Shown in pieces: positions 8,244-19,332 of a stretch of 64,000 nt of DNA. Under the pieces are notes generated by a model. That model made no database searches and was not told the origin of the DNA. It worked only from the letters and a program-made list of their open reading frames with translations. This stretch comes from Kiloniella sp. EL199 (GTDB taxonomy: Bacteria > Pseudomonadota > Alphaproteobacteria > Kiloniellales > Kiloniellaceae), in the NCBI RefSeq assembly GCF_900313065.1, contig NZ_OMPU01000014.1:124001-188000 (forward strand). Reading direction: 5' to 3'. The position numbers were made by a program, and so were the translations under genes. How positions within the stretch are numbered: the stretch's first letter is position 1; every line of letters begins with the position of its first letter.

Positions 8244-9386
8244 ATGGCCAATATTCGCCTCAGCAATATCTCAAAGCGGTTTGGAAACACGGACGTTCTA
8301 GATGGAATCGACCTTGATATTAATGATAAAGAATTTGTCACCCTTGTCGGACCATCTGGATGCGGGAAATCAACTCTTCTAAGAATTATTGCGGGTCTCG
8401 AAAGCGCAGATACAGGAACTGTTTCTATTAATGATACGGATGTAACTGGCATACGCCCTGCAAATCGAAACCTATCGATGGTTTTCCAATCCTACGCCCT
8501 CTATCCGCACCTCAGTGTAGCGCAGAACATGCTGACACCACTCAAATTAAGAGACCTGAGCTTTCTACAGCGGCTTCCAATGATCGGCCCTCTATTAGCC
8601 AAAACAGAGTACCAAACACTTTATCAACAAGTAAAAAAAACGGCACAGATACTCAAAATCGAAAACCTGCTTGAGAGAAAACCCGGACAACTTTCTGGTG
8701 GACAACGACAACGTGCAGCTCTGGGGCGTGCAATGGTAAGAGATCCATTAGCATTTTTAATGGATGAACCTCTTTCCAATCTTGATGCTGCCCTGCGGGT
8801 TCATATGCGATCAGAATTAACCCAACTGCACCAGCGCCTGAAAACCACTTTCGTGTACGTTACTCACGACCAATCCGAAGCCCTTACCATGTCAGACAAA
8901 ATGGCTGTCATGATGAAAGGGAAAATACTACAGTATGGTCCTCCGGACGAGATTTATCACAATCCACAAACGACTGATGTTGCGCGTTTTGTTGGTTCTC
9001 CTGCCATAAATATAATTCCTGGATCTACTGATGAAACTGGTTGTGTCAGCTTGCTTGGCAGATCTTTAGGGATCTATATTTCAAGCCCGCGTACGTCGAT
9101 ACAAATAGGATTGCGGCCAGAACATCTTTCCCTTTCAGAAGACAGTTCAAACAGCTTTCCTGGAATTATCAGACACATAGAAAACTTGGGTTCAGATCTG
9201 TTTTACCATCTCGAAGTAGAGGGGATGCGGCAAAGAATTGTTGTGCGAACCTCTCAGAGTGAAGGCAGAAGACTTCCTCTCGGTAGCCTCACTTGCTTCA
9301 CGGCAGAAAAAGACAAACATCTTGTCTTTGATGAAAATGGCAATCGATTAACAACCAAATCGCAGAAACTGGCAGAGGTCGCGTGA
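8244..9386 (+). CDS. ugpC: UgpC/MalK-type ABC transporter ATP-binding protein
   Basis: 380 aa from the ATG at 8244 (MANIRLS), which has CGGAGA at 8233-8238; a TTG 27 bp upstream lacks a site. Walker A GPSGCGKST, signature LSGGQRQRAALGRAM, Walker B LAFLMDEPLSNLD and the switch His in VTHDQSEA are all intact. The C-terminal TOBE region (about 240 onward) is typical of sugar/glycerol-phosphate importers. An insertion of about 40 residues lies between the Q-loop and the signature. The stop overlaps the start of the next gene (TGATG), indicating translational coupling. Confidence 0.88.
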   Translation: MANIRLSNISKRFGNTDVLDGIDLDINDKEFVTLVGPSGCGKSTLLRIIAGLESADTGTVSINDTDVTGIRPANRNLSMVFQSYALYPHLSVAQNMLTPLKLRDLSFLQRLPMIGPLLAKTEYQTLYQQVKKTAQILKIENLLERKPGQLSGGQRQRAALGRAMVRDPLAFLMDEPLSNLDAALRVHMRSELTQLHQRLKTTFVYVTHDQSEALTMSDKMAVMMKGKILQYGPPDEIYHNPQTTDVARFVGSPAINIIPGSTDETGCVSLLGRSLGIYISSPRTSIQIGLRPEHLSLSEDSSNSFPGIIRHIENLGSDLFYHLEVEGMRQRIVVRTSQSEGRRLPLGSLTCFTAEKDKHLVFDENGNRLTTKSQKLAEVA

Positions 9387-10306
9387 TGAGCCAGTCACGT
9401 GCCTACCTATGGCTGATTGCCCCTGCGTTATTTTTGATGCTGCTGATACTCATCATTCCAATCTTTGCGGCATTGGGATTGAGTTTCACCAACTATTCTC
9501 TCGGAAATCCTCAAGCAAACTTTGTTGGTTTACAGAACTACGAACAAATTTTCACACGAACAACCTATCAAAAAATGTTCGGGGCAACCATTCGTTATGT
9601 CTTTGTTGTTGTCCCGATTACAGTTGGATTGGGATTAGGCGCGGCACTATTGATTAAATCCCTTACACGGTTTGGCGACCTTTATAAAACCATCTATTTT
9701 CTTCCTGTTATGGCCGCGCTAATTGCCATGGCTATTGTCTGGGAGTTTGCTTTCCACCCTACCATTGGAATCATAAATTCCACTCTGGAACAAGGCTGTG
9801 GAACAGTTCTCGAAAACTGGTCTTGGTATGCAAATGGCTGCGAACGAACTTTTCCTCTGTGGCTAACAGATCGAAACTATGCGATCTGGACTGTTTCTTT
9901 CATTGGCATATGGCAAGGATTTGGCTTCAATATGGTACTTTACCTTGCCGGGCTAACCTCTATTCCAAAAGAACTCTATAGTGCTGCCGAAATGGACGGT
10001 GCTAAATCATCATGGGAGCGTTTCAGGTTGGTTACCTGGCCTATGCTTGGCCCAACAACTGTTTTTGTTGTCACAATCAGCTTTATCCGCAGCTTCCAGG
10101 TATTCGACATGGTGGAAGCCTTCTACCCGCAAGGCGGTGGTCCATCAAAATCTGTCTATGTGATGATGTTTGCACTTTACGAAAAAGGTATCCAGCAAAA
10201 CCTCATGGGTATAGGTGCAGCCATAACTGTTATCTTTTTAATCTTCGTAATGCTTCTAACCATAGTTCAAAGATGGCTGGTAGATAAGAGAACCCATTAT
10301 GTCTAA
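9386..10306 (+). CDS. ABC transporter permease, UgpA/MalF type
   Basis: 306 aa from the ATG at 9386 that overlaps the ATPase stop codon (a GTG one codon upstream is possible). Six membrane segments with an N-terminal helix at about 7-30. The cytoplasmic EAA loop reads ELYSAAEMDGAKSSWERF, where the family contacts the ATPase. An extracytoplasmic insertion of about 35 residues after WEFAFHP contains two cysteines that could pair. It forms the membrane channel with the next gene product; the genes overlap by 8 bp. Confidence 0.85.
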   Translation: MSQSRAYLWLIAPALFLMLLILIIPIFAALGLSFTNYSLGNPQANFVGLQNYEQIFTRTTYQKMFGATIRYVFVVVPITVGLGLGAALLIKSLTRFGDLYKTIYFLPVMAALIAMAIVWEFAFHPTIGIINSTLEQGCGTVLENWSWYANGCERTFPLWLTDRNYAIWTVSFIGIWQGFGFNMVLYLAGLTSIPKELYSAAEMDGAKSSWERFRLVTWPMLGPTTVFVVTISFIRSFQVFDMVEAFYPQGGGPSKSVYVMMFALYEKGIQQNLMGIGAAITVIFLIFVMLLTIVQRWLVDKRTHYV

Positions 10307-11216
10307 TTTTGATACCTCTCAGAGAATGTTCCAGTTTTCTACCTCAGAAACCATCAAACATATGGTTCTGATTTTCGGTGCCCTGATTGTGCTTTTACCA
10401 TTCTACGTGATGTTAAGCTATTCACTCAAGGCACCAGCAGAAATTATGCAGAACACGGGTGGATTTCTCGGCGCGCAGGAACCATTTCGCGATGATTATT
10501 GCATTAAACTAGGGAATGCTATCGCAGACTGCATGGTGACACCGTGGATTTATAATTATAAGACGGCATTCGAAAAAGCACCTCTCCTTCGCTATTTATT
10601 AAATGGTGTGTTGGTCACTTTTTCAATATTTTTCATACAGGTTGTGATTGCTCTCCCTTGTTCCTATGCCTTGGCGAAACTAAAATTTTGGGGCAGAGAC
10701 ACCGTTTTTGCGCTCGTTCTCTTTTGCTTGCTGATACCTGTCCATGCCATCGCTTTACCACTTTATATCATGCTGGCAAAGTTGGGATTGACCAACAGCT
10801 ATGCCGCCCTTGTCATTCCCTGGACAATCTCTGTTTTTGGAATTTTCCTGATGCGGCAGTTTTTCATGACCATTCCCGATGATTTGATTGATGCCGCTCG
10901 GATGGACGGCATGAGCGAGTACTCAATTATATGGAATGTTATGCTTCCCGCAGCAATTCCGGCACTGATGGCCTTTGCCATATTTAGTGTCGTGGCGCAT
11001 TGGAATGATTATTTCTGGCCACGGATCGTTGTTACAGGAAACAGAGAACTTTTCACGCCACCCTTAGGGTTACGTGAATTTAAAGGTGATGCTGATGGCG
11101 ATAATTTTGGCCCCATGATGGCAACTGCTGTTGTAATTGTTACGCCCCTGCTGGTTGCTTTCGCCTTGGCGCAAAAACGGTTTATCGATGGCATCACACT
11201 TTCTGGAATGAAATGA
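10299..11216 (+). CDS. ABC transporter permease, UgpE/MalG type
   Basis: 305 aa, six predicted membrane segments. The EAA loop DDLIDAARMDGMSEYSIIW sits about 100 residues from the end, as in UgpE/MalG. Near the N terminus a periplasmic loop has an insertion with two Cys residues, which is longer than in E. coli UgpE. It overlaps the first permease by 8 bp, so the two subunits are translated together. After its stop, 106 bp with two hairpins separate it from the binding-protein gene. Confidence 0.85.
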   Translation: MSNFDTSQRMFQFSTSETIKHMVLIFGALIVLLPFYVMLSYSLKAPAEIMQNTGGFLGAQEPFRDDYCIKLGNAIADCMVTPWIYNYKTAFEKAPLLRYLLNGVLVTFSIFFIQVVIALPCSYALAKLKFWGRDTVFALVLFCLLIPVHAIALPLYIMLAKLGLTNSYAALVIPWTISVFGIFLMRQFFMTIPDDLIDAARMDGMSEYSIIWNVMLPAAIPALMAFAIFSVVAHWNDYFWPRIVVTGNRELFTPPLGLREFKGDADGDNFGPMMATAVVIVTPLLVAFALAQKRFIDGITLSGMK

Positions 11217-11246
11217 GGAAGAACAGCTATTCCTCCTCATTACAAA

Positions 11247-11300
11247 ATCCCTAACGGGATCAACAAGATCTGGATAGATCAGCAAAACCGGATCCAGATC
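11247..11300 (+). other. Intercistronic hairpins before the binding-protein gene
   Basis: Two hairpins: ATCCC/GGGAT (11247-11251, 11256-11260) with a TAAC loop, and GATCTGGAT/ATCCAGATC (11267-11275, 11292-11300) with a 16-base loop. Neither is followed by a T run, so they are not terminators. Such structures often protect or separate the abundantly needed binding-protein mRNA; that role is inferred here. Confidence 0.5.
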
Positions 11301-11322
11301 AAGGGTAACTGGAGATAAGATA

Positions 11323-12591
11323 ATGAAAAAACTTCTAACTGCAATAGCCTGTACGTTTATTGCAACATCTGCAATTGCGGATGACAAAGTCACGATCGAA
11401 TTCGCATATCCCTATTCTCATCTGTTTGATGTGACATATGAGAAAATACTGCCACAATTCAACAAGGCCCATCCAAACATCGAAGTGAAATTCCGCGCAA
11501 CTTATGAAAGTTACGAAGACGCATCAAACACTGTGTTGCGTGAAGCCGTCGCGAATGAGCTCCCCGATGTCACGATGCAGGGGCTGAACCGTCAGGCTAT
11601 TCTTGTCGATAAAGGAATTGCCAAATCTCTGGAACCATTCATCGCTAAAGAAACAGACTTTGCCAAAGATGGATACCATCAGGCAATGCTGGATCTGGGC
11701 ACTTTCAATAATGAGGTCTATGGTCTGCCATTTTCCATTTCATTGCCTGTCGGGTATTACAACATGGAAGTGATGGCAAAGGCAGGTATTACAAATAAAG
11801 ACCAATTGCCAAAAACCTGGGATGAAGTCATCGCAACATGCGGCAAGCTTCGTGAAGCAGGTGTAAAAAACCCAATGTTCTGGGGTTGGAATATTACCGG
11901 AAACTGGTTCTTGCAGTCATTGATGTGGAGTCAGGACAAACCAACAGTAAATGGTGTTGATTTTACGCTGGATGAAACCGAAGGTCTGACTGCTCTTAAC
12001 ACAATGAAATCTCTGTTCCGTGGCTGTGATATGCAGAACATTGAATGGAAAGCAGCCCTGGCCTCTTTCTCAGCCGGCGAAATCGGAATGATGTACTGGT
12101 CAACATCTGCTGTCGGTGCTGTTGAACGTTCAATGGGTGACTTTACGCTTGTTACTCATGAATACCCAGGCATCGTTGCCGGTGGCCCACTTGGTTTACC
12201 TGCTGGTGGTAACTCGGCAATGTTGACATCAACATCTAAAGATCCCGCCGTTTTGGACGCATCATGGAAATGGCTAAAATTCATTACATCTGGTGAAGGC
12301 GCAGCTGAAGTTGCCAGAACAACAGGATACATGCCACCAAATCAGGCTGCCAACGATATCATCCTAAAAGATTTTTATAACAAGAACCCAGCAAAGGCGA
12401 CAGCTGTCCGTCAGTTACCACTCCTACGTGAATGGCAAGCCTATCCAGGTGATAATGGTCTCGCAGCCACTCAAGTCATCTATGATGCCATAGAGGGTAT
12501 TGTTACCGGAGAGTATGAAGATATGGAGGAACTTCAGCAAGAATTGTCCGAAGAAGTTCAGGATCTATTGCCTGCAGCTGCAGGTTCTTAA
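11323..12591 (+). CDS. ABC transporter periplasmic substrate-binding protein, UgpB type
   Basis: 422 aa. Sec signal peptide at 1-20 with an AIA-D cleavage region, then a cluster B (extracellular solute-binding family 1) fold. Features include YEDASNTVLRE, GLPFSISLPVGYYN and GGPLGLPAGGNSAML, consistent with UgpB-like proteins that bind glycerol-phosphate compounds, although sugars cannot be excluded. It is the last gene of the transporter operon (order C-A-E-B, unlike B-A-E-C in E. coli) and is followed at once by a strong terminator. The downstream phosphodiesterase gene supports a phosphodiester substrate. Confidence 0.82.
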   Translation: MKKLLTAIACTFIATSAIADDKVTIEFAYPYSHLFDVTYEKILPQFNKAHPNIEVKFRATYESYEDASNTVLREAVANELPDVTMQGLNRQAILVDKGIAKSLEPFIAKETDFAKDGYHQAMLDLGTFNNEVYGLPFSISLPVGYYNMEVMAKAGITNKDQLPKTWDEVIATCGKLREAGVKNPMFWGWNITGNWFLQSLMWSQDKPTVNGVDFTLDETEGLTALNTMKSLFRGCDMQNIEWKAALASFSAGEIGMMYWSTSAVGAVERSMGDFTLVTHEYPGIVAGGPLGLPAGGNSAMLTSTSKDPAVLDASWKWLKFITSGEGAAEVARTTGYMPPNQAANDIILKDFYNKNPAKATAVRQLPLLREWQAYPGDNGLAATQVIYDAIEGIVTGEYEDMEELQQELSEEVQDLLPAAAGS

Positions 12592-12602
12592 GCTTATCTG
12601 TA

Positions 12603-12640
12603 AGAGCACTCGCAGTTTTTGCGAGTGCTCTTTTTCATTT
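12603..12640 (+). terminator. rho-independent terminator after the binding-protein gene
   Basis: Perfect 12-bp inverted repeat, arms 12603-12614 and 12620-12631 (AGAGCACTCGCA/TGCGAGTGCTCT), loop GTTTT, then TTTTCATTTT. It separates the transporter operon from the phosphodiesterase gene. Confidence 0.92.
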
Positions 12641-12660
12641 TCAGACAATTTGGTAGCCAA

Positions 12661-13485
12661 ATGAAAATTCTTCAATTAACAGACATTCATCTTACCACGC
12701 CGGGACAAACGATTGCAGGTCGTGACCCTAATGAAAATTTCAACAAAGCTTTGAAGCACGCACTGCAAAATCATTCCGATGCAGAAGCAATATTCATAAC
12801 AGGAGATTTATCTGATTGGGGTGAAGCAAAAGATTACCAACACCTAAAATCAATAATAGGCTCACTCCCTATCCCGGTTCATTTATGTATTGGCAATCAT
12901 GATGACCGGAACACCCTTATTGATGAATTCCCGGATCTTAAAGGCGAAGGTGACTTTGTACACAAGGTAATTCCATTATCCCTTGGACACGCGATTGTAT
13001 TAGATACATGGGGAGAAGAAACCCACGCGGGGCACTTTTGCGAAAGACGCAGTAAATGGTTAACCAATCAACTGACAACACTTAAAGGCCCCATCTGGCT
13101 TTTCATGCACCATAATCCCGTTCCGTTAAATATTGCTCCTCTGGACAAGATTATGTTGCTGGATGCAGATCGTTTTGCAGAAACAATCAAGCCCCATAAA
13201 GAGAAAATAGCCCATATTTTTCACGGGCACTGTCACTTACCCCTATCGGGTTCACTTCACGGTATCCCCTTCAGTGCCCCCCGAGGGACAAACCACGCAG
13301 GGTGGCCAAATTTTTCTGCAACAGATTTACTCACATCTTCTGACTTGGCTGAATCCTATTCAGTTATTTTTGCAGAAAAAGATCATACAATGGTTCACAT
13401 GGTTGAATATGGGTATCAAGGTGAATTACGCATAGAAGGAAGCCCCGACTATGCTGACTGGAATAAAATAACGATGATACGTTAA
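12661..13485 (+). CDS. Class III metallophosphodiesterase, CpdA/GpdQ type
   Basis: 274 aa from the ATG at 12661 (MKILQLTD); starts further upstream would lie inside the terminator hairpin. All metallophosphoesterase motifs are present: DIH at 8-10, GDLSDWG, GNHDDR, the His in MHHNP, and GHCH. The fold hydrolyses cyclic nucleotides or glycerophosphodiesters using two metals. Beside a Ugp-like importer, release of glycerol-3-phosphate from imported diesters is the best guess. No signal peptide, so it acts in the cytoplasm. It has a weak ribosome site and no evident promoter, so it may depend on read-through of the preceding terminator. Confidence 0.82.
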   Translation: MKILQLTDIHLTTPGQTIAGRDPNENFNKALKHALQNHSDAEAIFITGDLSDWGEAKDYQHLKSIIGSLPIPVHLCIGNHDDRNTLIDEFPDLKGEGDFVHKVIPLSLGHAIVLDTWGEETHAGHFCERRSKWLTNQLTTLKGPIWLFMHHNPVPLNIAPLDKIMLLDADRFAETIKPHKEKIAHIFHGHCHLPLSGSLHGIPFSAPRGTNHAGWPNFSATDLLTSSDLAESYSVIFAEKDHTMVHMVEYGYQGELRIEGSPDYADWNKITMIR

Positions 13486-13509
13486 ATTTTAGAGTAGTTA
13501 AGATTCAAA

Positions 13510-13537
13510 CCAGAAATTCGTCGCCAGAAATTCGTCG
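13510..13537. repeat. Perfect tandem duplication of 14 bp
   Basis: CCAGAAATTCGTCG occurs twice head to tail at 13510-13523 and 13524-13537, between the phosphodiesterase stop and the shared terminator. Non-coding; probably a replication-slippage product. Confidence 0.85.
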
Positions 13538-13545
13538 GACGTAAT

Positions 13546-13579
13546 AAAAAAGCGCTTTCTATTTCGAAGGCGCTTTTTT
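13546..13579. terminator. Bidirectional terminator between the phosphodiesterase gene and purA
   Basis: Inverted repeat AAAAAAGCGC (13546-13555) and GCGCTTTTTT (13570-13579) with extra pairing towards the loop. T-rich in both directions, it serves the convergent genes on either side. Confidence 0.85.
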
Positions 13580-13608
13580 GTGAGAAAAATCACATTGATA
13601 TGCAGATC

Positions 13609-16069
<2,461 letters not shown>

Positions 16070-16143
16070 GGTCTGCGTTCCGGGTCGTTTTTAAGCTCAT
16101 ACGATGCGAAAAAACCTGCCGTGACCGGAAAGGGTCTAACCTT

Positions 16144-16210
16144 GGGCTCTTTCGGTGATTGACTACAGGTTTTACCCCTCAAGAGCAACCTGATTCCCTG
16201 ATTCAGAGCC
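16144..16210 (-). promoter_or_regulatory. Structured leader upstream of hisZ-purA
   Basis: Between the serA terminator and hisZ the minus-strand transcript can form a nested two-stem structure: outer GGCTCT/AGAGCC (arms 16205-16210 and 16145-16150) enclosing CAGGTT/AACCTG (arms 16187-16192 and 16166-16171), with conserved-looking G/A-rich internal loops. I cannot match it to a named riboswitch. The rest of 16070-16256 shows nothing else I can support. Confidence 0.4.
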
Positions 16211-16256
16211 GAAAAGTTACTCTTTTCTGACAACAACGCTGAAATATGTAGCGAAT

Positions 16257-16292
16257 TCAAAAAGAAGGCTGCAAGAAATACTCACAGCCTTC
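16257..16292 (-). terminator. rho-independent terminator of serC-serA
   Basis: Inverted repeat GAAGGCTG/CAGCCTTC (arms 16264-16271 and 16285-16292) followed on the minus strand by TTTTTG, about 30 bp after the serA stop. Confidence 0.82.
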
Positions 16293-16319
16293 CCAAGTCT
16301 TCACAAAAAAGAGTGCGCT

Positions 16320-17897
16320 CTAGAAGTTAAGTTGCACAACCTGTTTCGTTTGTGGAAGCTGTTTAACCTTATCCAGCTGCGCAGCGTCCAACGGGCTATC
16401 CAGTTCGATAAGAGCAATCGCATCTTGTCCCGGTGCTGTCCGGCCCAAATGGAAGGTAGCAATGTTTACACCTGCTTCGCCCAGCTGCATACCGAGAGCC
16501 CCGATATATCCCGGAGAATCTTCATTGGTCAGATAAAGCATGTGTTTGCCAAGCTCTGCCTCAATTTCGATACCTTTGATATTAACCAAGCGAGGACGTT
16601 TGCCACCAAAAAGAGTTCCGGCAACAGAACGCTCACCTTTTTCGGTTGTAACTGTCAGGCGGATCAAAGTCTGGAAGTCACAGTCACGTTCGTGCTTGGC
16701 TTCACTGACATCAATATTGCGTTCCCGTGCGATCACAGGTGCGCTTACCACATTCACAGAATCCATAATTGGGGCCAAAAGGCTGGCAACAATCGTCTGT
16801 GTCAAAGGGCGGCAATTAAGGGAAGCAACAGAGCCTTCGTAATCAATCTTGATTGCCTTCAGGCCTGTTCGTGTAAGCTGACCAGCAAAACTACCCAACT
16901 GTTGAGACAACGCCATATAAGGTTCCAGCTTGTTGAACTCTTCAGCAGTCAGAGATGGCATGTTCAATGCATTCGTTACAGCACCAGTCAGAAGATAGTC
17001 TGAAAGTTGCTCCGCAACCTGTAATGCCACATTTTCCTGTGCTTCAGCAGTTGATGCCCCTAAATGAGGCGTCGCAACAAAGTTTGGAACGCCAAAGAGA
17101 ACAGAGTCTTTTGCAGGTTCAACTTCGAACACGTCACTCGCTGCACCAGCAACATGACCGCTCTCCAAAGCCTCTTTTAGATCCGCTTCAACAACGAGAC
17201 CACCACGGGCACAGTTAACAATGCGGACACCCTTTTTCGTTTTGCTCAACGCCTTGGCATCAATAATTCCCTTGGTCTGATCAGTCAGAGGAACATGGAG
17301 CGTGATAAAATCGGCCCGCGCCAGTAATTCGTCCAGTTCAACCTTTTCTATGCCCAAGTCCTTGGCACGTTCAGGAGACAGGAAAGGATCAAAAGAAATC
17401 ACTTTCATCTTCAGTCCCTGCGCACGATCCACAACAATAGAACCGATATTCCCACACCCAATCACACCCAGGGTTTTCGCTGTAAGCTCAGAGCCCATAA
17501 AGCGAGATTTTTCCCACTTACCGGCCTGAGTAGATTCGTTTGCTTCCGGAATTTGCCGCGCTGCAGCAAACATCATCGCAATCGCGTGCTCAGCAGTGGT
17601 AATGGAATTACCATGTGGCGTGTTCATGACAACAACACCTTTGGCAGATGCAGCATCAATATTCACATTATCAACACCGATACCTGCGCGGCCAACAACT
17701 TTCAGCTTTGTCCCAGCTTCTAAAACCTGCGGCGTCACCTTTGTTGCTGACCGTATTGCCAAACCATCATAGTCACCAATGATGGCGATTAGTTCTTCTT
17801 CAGAAAGACCAACTTTGGTATCAACTTCGACACCACGATCACGAAAGATATCCGCTGCTTTCGGGCTCAACTTATCACTTATGAGTACTTTTACCAT
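16320..17897 (-). CDS. serA: D-3-phosphoglycerate dehydrogenase, long ACT-domain form
   Basis: 525 aa. Oxidises 3-phosphoglycerate with NAD as the first step of serine synthesis. Rossmann motif GCGNIG near 150, and the catalytic Arg, Glu and His lie in NCARGG, DVFEVEP and ATPHLGAST. A middle ASB domain (about 320-450) and a C-terminal ACT domain (about 452-525, EDSPGYIGALG) identify the type 1 long enzyme. The ATG lies 12 bp after the serC stop, so serC and serA form one operon ending in a terminator. Confidence 0.96.
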   Translation of the reverse strand: MVKVLISDKLSPKAADIFRDRGVEVDTKVGLSEEELIAIIGDYDGLAIRSATKVTPQVLEAGTKLKVVGRAGIGVDNVNIDAASAKGVVVMNTPHGNSITTAEHAIAMMFAAARQIPEANESTQAGKWEKSRFMGSELTAKTLGVIGCGNIGSIVVDRAQGLKMKVISFDPFLSPERAKDLGIEKVELDELLARADFITLHVPLTDQTKGIIDAKALSKTKKGVRIVNCARGGLVVEADLKEALESGHVAGAASDVFEVEPAKDSVLFGVPNFVATPHLGASTAEAQENVALQVAEQLSDYLLTGAVTNALNMPSLTAEEFNKLEPYMALSQQLGSFAGQLTRTGLKAIKIDYEGSVASLNCRPLTQTIVASLLAPIMDSVNVVSAPVIARERNIDVSEAKHERDCDFQTLIRLTVTTEKGERSVAGTLFGGKRPRLVNIKGIEIEAELGKHMLYLTNEDSPGYIGALGMQLGEAGVNIATFHLGRTAPGQDAIALIELDSPLDAAQLDKVKQLPQTKQVVQLNF

Positions 17898-17909
17898 TTT
17901 TCCAACACT

Positions 17910-19070
17910 CTATTTGAATTCTGTACGTACTTGCTCAATCGCCCAGTCCAACCAAGGCAGAAGAAGCTCGATGTCTGCGGTTTCAACTGTGGCCCCGCCC
18001 CAAATGCGTAATCCCGCAGGTGCATCGCGATAAGCACCAATATCAAGCGCAGCATTTTCATCTTCCAACAACGCGGCAAGTCTTTTTGCCGCTTTAGCCT
18101 GCGCATCATCGGAAAGGGCAGTAAACCAGTTCGCCGTAACCTTTAAACAAACCGATGTTGTCGAACTCGTTGATGCCTCTTCAGCAAGAAAGGCAGCCCA
18201 ATCGCTTTTGGATACCCAATTTGAAATTGCAGCAAAATTGGCATTACAGCGTCGAACAAGCCCTTCCAGACCACCAACGCTTTCGGCCCACCGAAGAGAA
18301 TCCAAAGCATCTTCGACACACAGCATCGAAGGCGTGTTTATGGTCGCACCAGTAAAAATCGATTCGTTTAATTTTCCACCTTTTGTTAAGCGGAAAATTT
18401 TCGGCATTGGCCAAGATGGCTCATGGCTCTCTAATCGTTCGACGGCACGTGGACTAAGCGCAATCATACCGTGAGCACCTTCGCCCCCCAGCACTTTTTG
18501 CCAAGACCATGTTGTGACATCCAGTTTATCCCAAGCTAAAGGCATCGCAAAGGCAGCTGATGTTGCATCGCAAATAGAAAGTCCCGCACGATCAGAACTG
18601 ATCCACTCTCCATTAGGTACACGAACACCAGAGGTCGTACCATTCCAGGTAAAGACCACGTCACGATCCCAGGAAACCTGTGATAAATCAGGCAGCTTCC
18701 CGTAATCAGCTTCAAAAGTACGTACGTCATCAAGCTTCAGCTGTTTGATTACATCTGTAACCCAACCTTTACCGAAACTTTCCCATGACAGCATATCAAC
18801 ACCCCGAGGGCCAAGAAGAGACCACAACGCCATTTCTACAGCACCAGTGTCAGAAGCTGGGACGATTCCGACATGATAATCTTCGGGGATATCAAGGATT
18901 TTGCGAGACAGTTCAATCACTTCCGCGAGCTTAGCTTTTCCGCCTTTTGCGCGATGAGATCGACCATGCCAGCAAGAGCCTAGTGAATCCAGAGACCAGC
19001 CAGGACGCTTGGAACAAGGGCCTGATGAGAATCTTGGATTTAAGGGACGTTCACTAGGTTTTTCTTTCAT
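17910..19070 (-). CDS. serC: Phosphoserine aminotransferase (Methanosarcina-type SerC)
   Basis: 386 aa from the ATG at 19070, which has a GGAG site. Longer upstream reading would start within the leader. It converts 3-phosphohydroxypyruvate and glutamate to phosphoserine. [12 protein letters not shown] near the N terminus and the PLP lysine in [13 protein letters not shown] mark the second SerC class, which is shared by alphaproteobacteria and methanogens and differs from the E. coli form. First gene of the serC-serA operon. A three-hairpin leader precedes it. Confidence 0.93.
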   Translation of the reverse strand: MKEKPSERPLNPRFSSGPCSKRPGWSLDSLGSCWHGRSHRAKGGKAKLAEVIELSRKILDIPEDYHVGIVPASDTGAVEMALWSLLGPRGVDMLSWESFGKGWVTDVIKQLKLDDVRTFEADYGKLPDLSQVSWDRDVVFTWNGTTSGVRVPNGEWISSDRAGLSICDATSAAFAMPLAWDKLDVTTWSWQKVLGGEGAHGMIALSPRAVERLESHEPSWPMPKIFRLTKGGKLNESIFTGATINTPSMLCVEDALDSLRWAESVGGLEGLVRRCNANFAAISNWVSKSDWAAFLAEEASTSSTTSVCLKVTANWFTALSDDAQAKAAKRLAALLEDENAALDIGAYRDAPAGLRIWGGATVETADIELLLPWLDWAIEQVRTEFK

Positions 19071-19083
19071 TGGACATTTTACT

Positions 19084-19160
19084 CCAGTATGGCAGTTTTT
19101 TGACTGCACGAAACAAACCACCCTGAATTTAGGGTCGCAAACCGACTTTTTCAGGTCGCA
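19084..19160 (-). promoter_or_regulatory. Structured serC leader, candidate serC RNA motif
   Basis: Directly upstream of the serC ribosome site the transcript can form three consecutive hairpins: CGAC/GTCG (arms 19155-19158, 19143-19146), ACCCT/AGGGT (19131-19135, 19120-19124) and GCAGT/ACTGC (19103-19107, 19092-19096). TGCGACC is repeated twice. A serC RNA motif is known before serC genes in alphaproteobacteria; I recognise the position and style but cannot verify the consensus. Confidence 0.45.
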
Positions 19161-19332
19161 GGTGCATCATAAACATATTGCATCGCAAAATGCTTCCTTT
19201 TATTTACCAGATTTTCACAGAAATGAAATTTTTGCATAAGCACGGCATTGTAGGCAGTGCTATTCCAGAATATTTTCTATATAGTTAGAGGAATTGACTT
19301 CGCAAAGTTAGGTGAGCCAAAGCAGGGTGGAA

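Noticed and set aside
16332-17003. 223-codon plus-strand frame opposite serA
   Set aside because: Shadow of serA without ribosome site or domain features.
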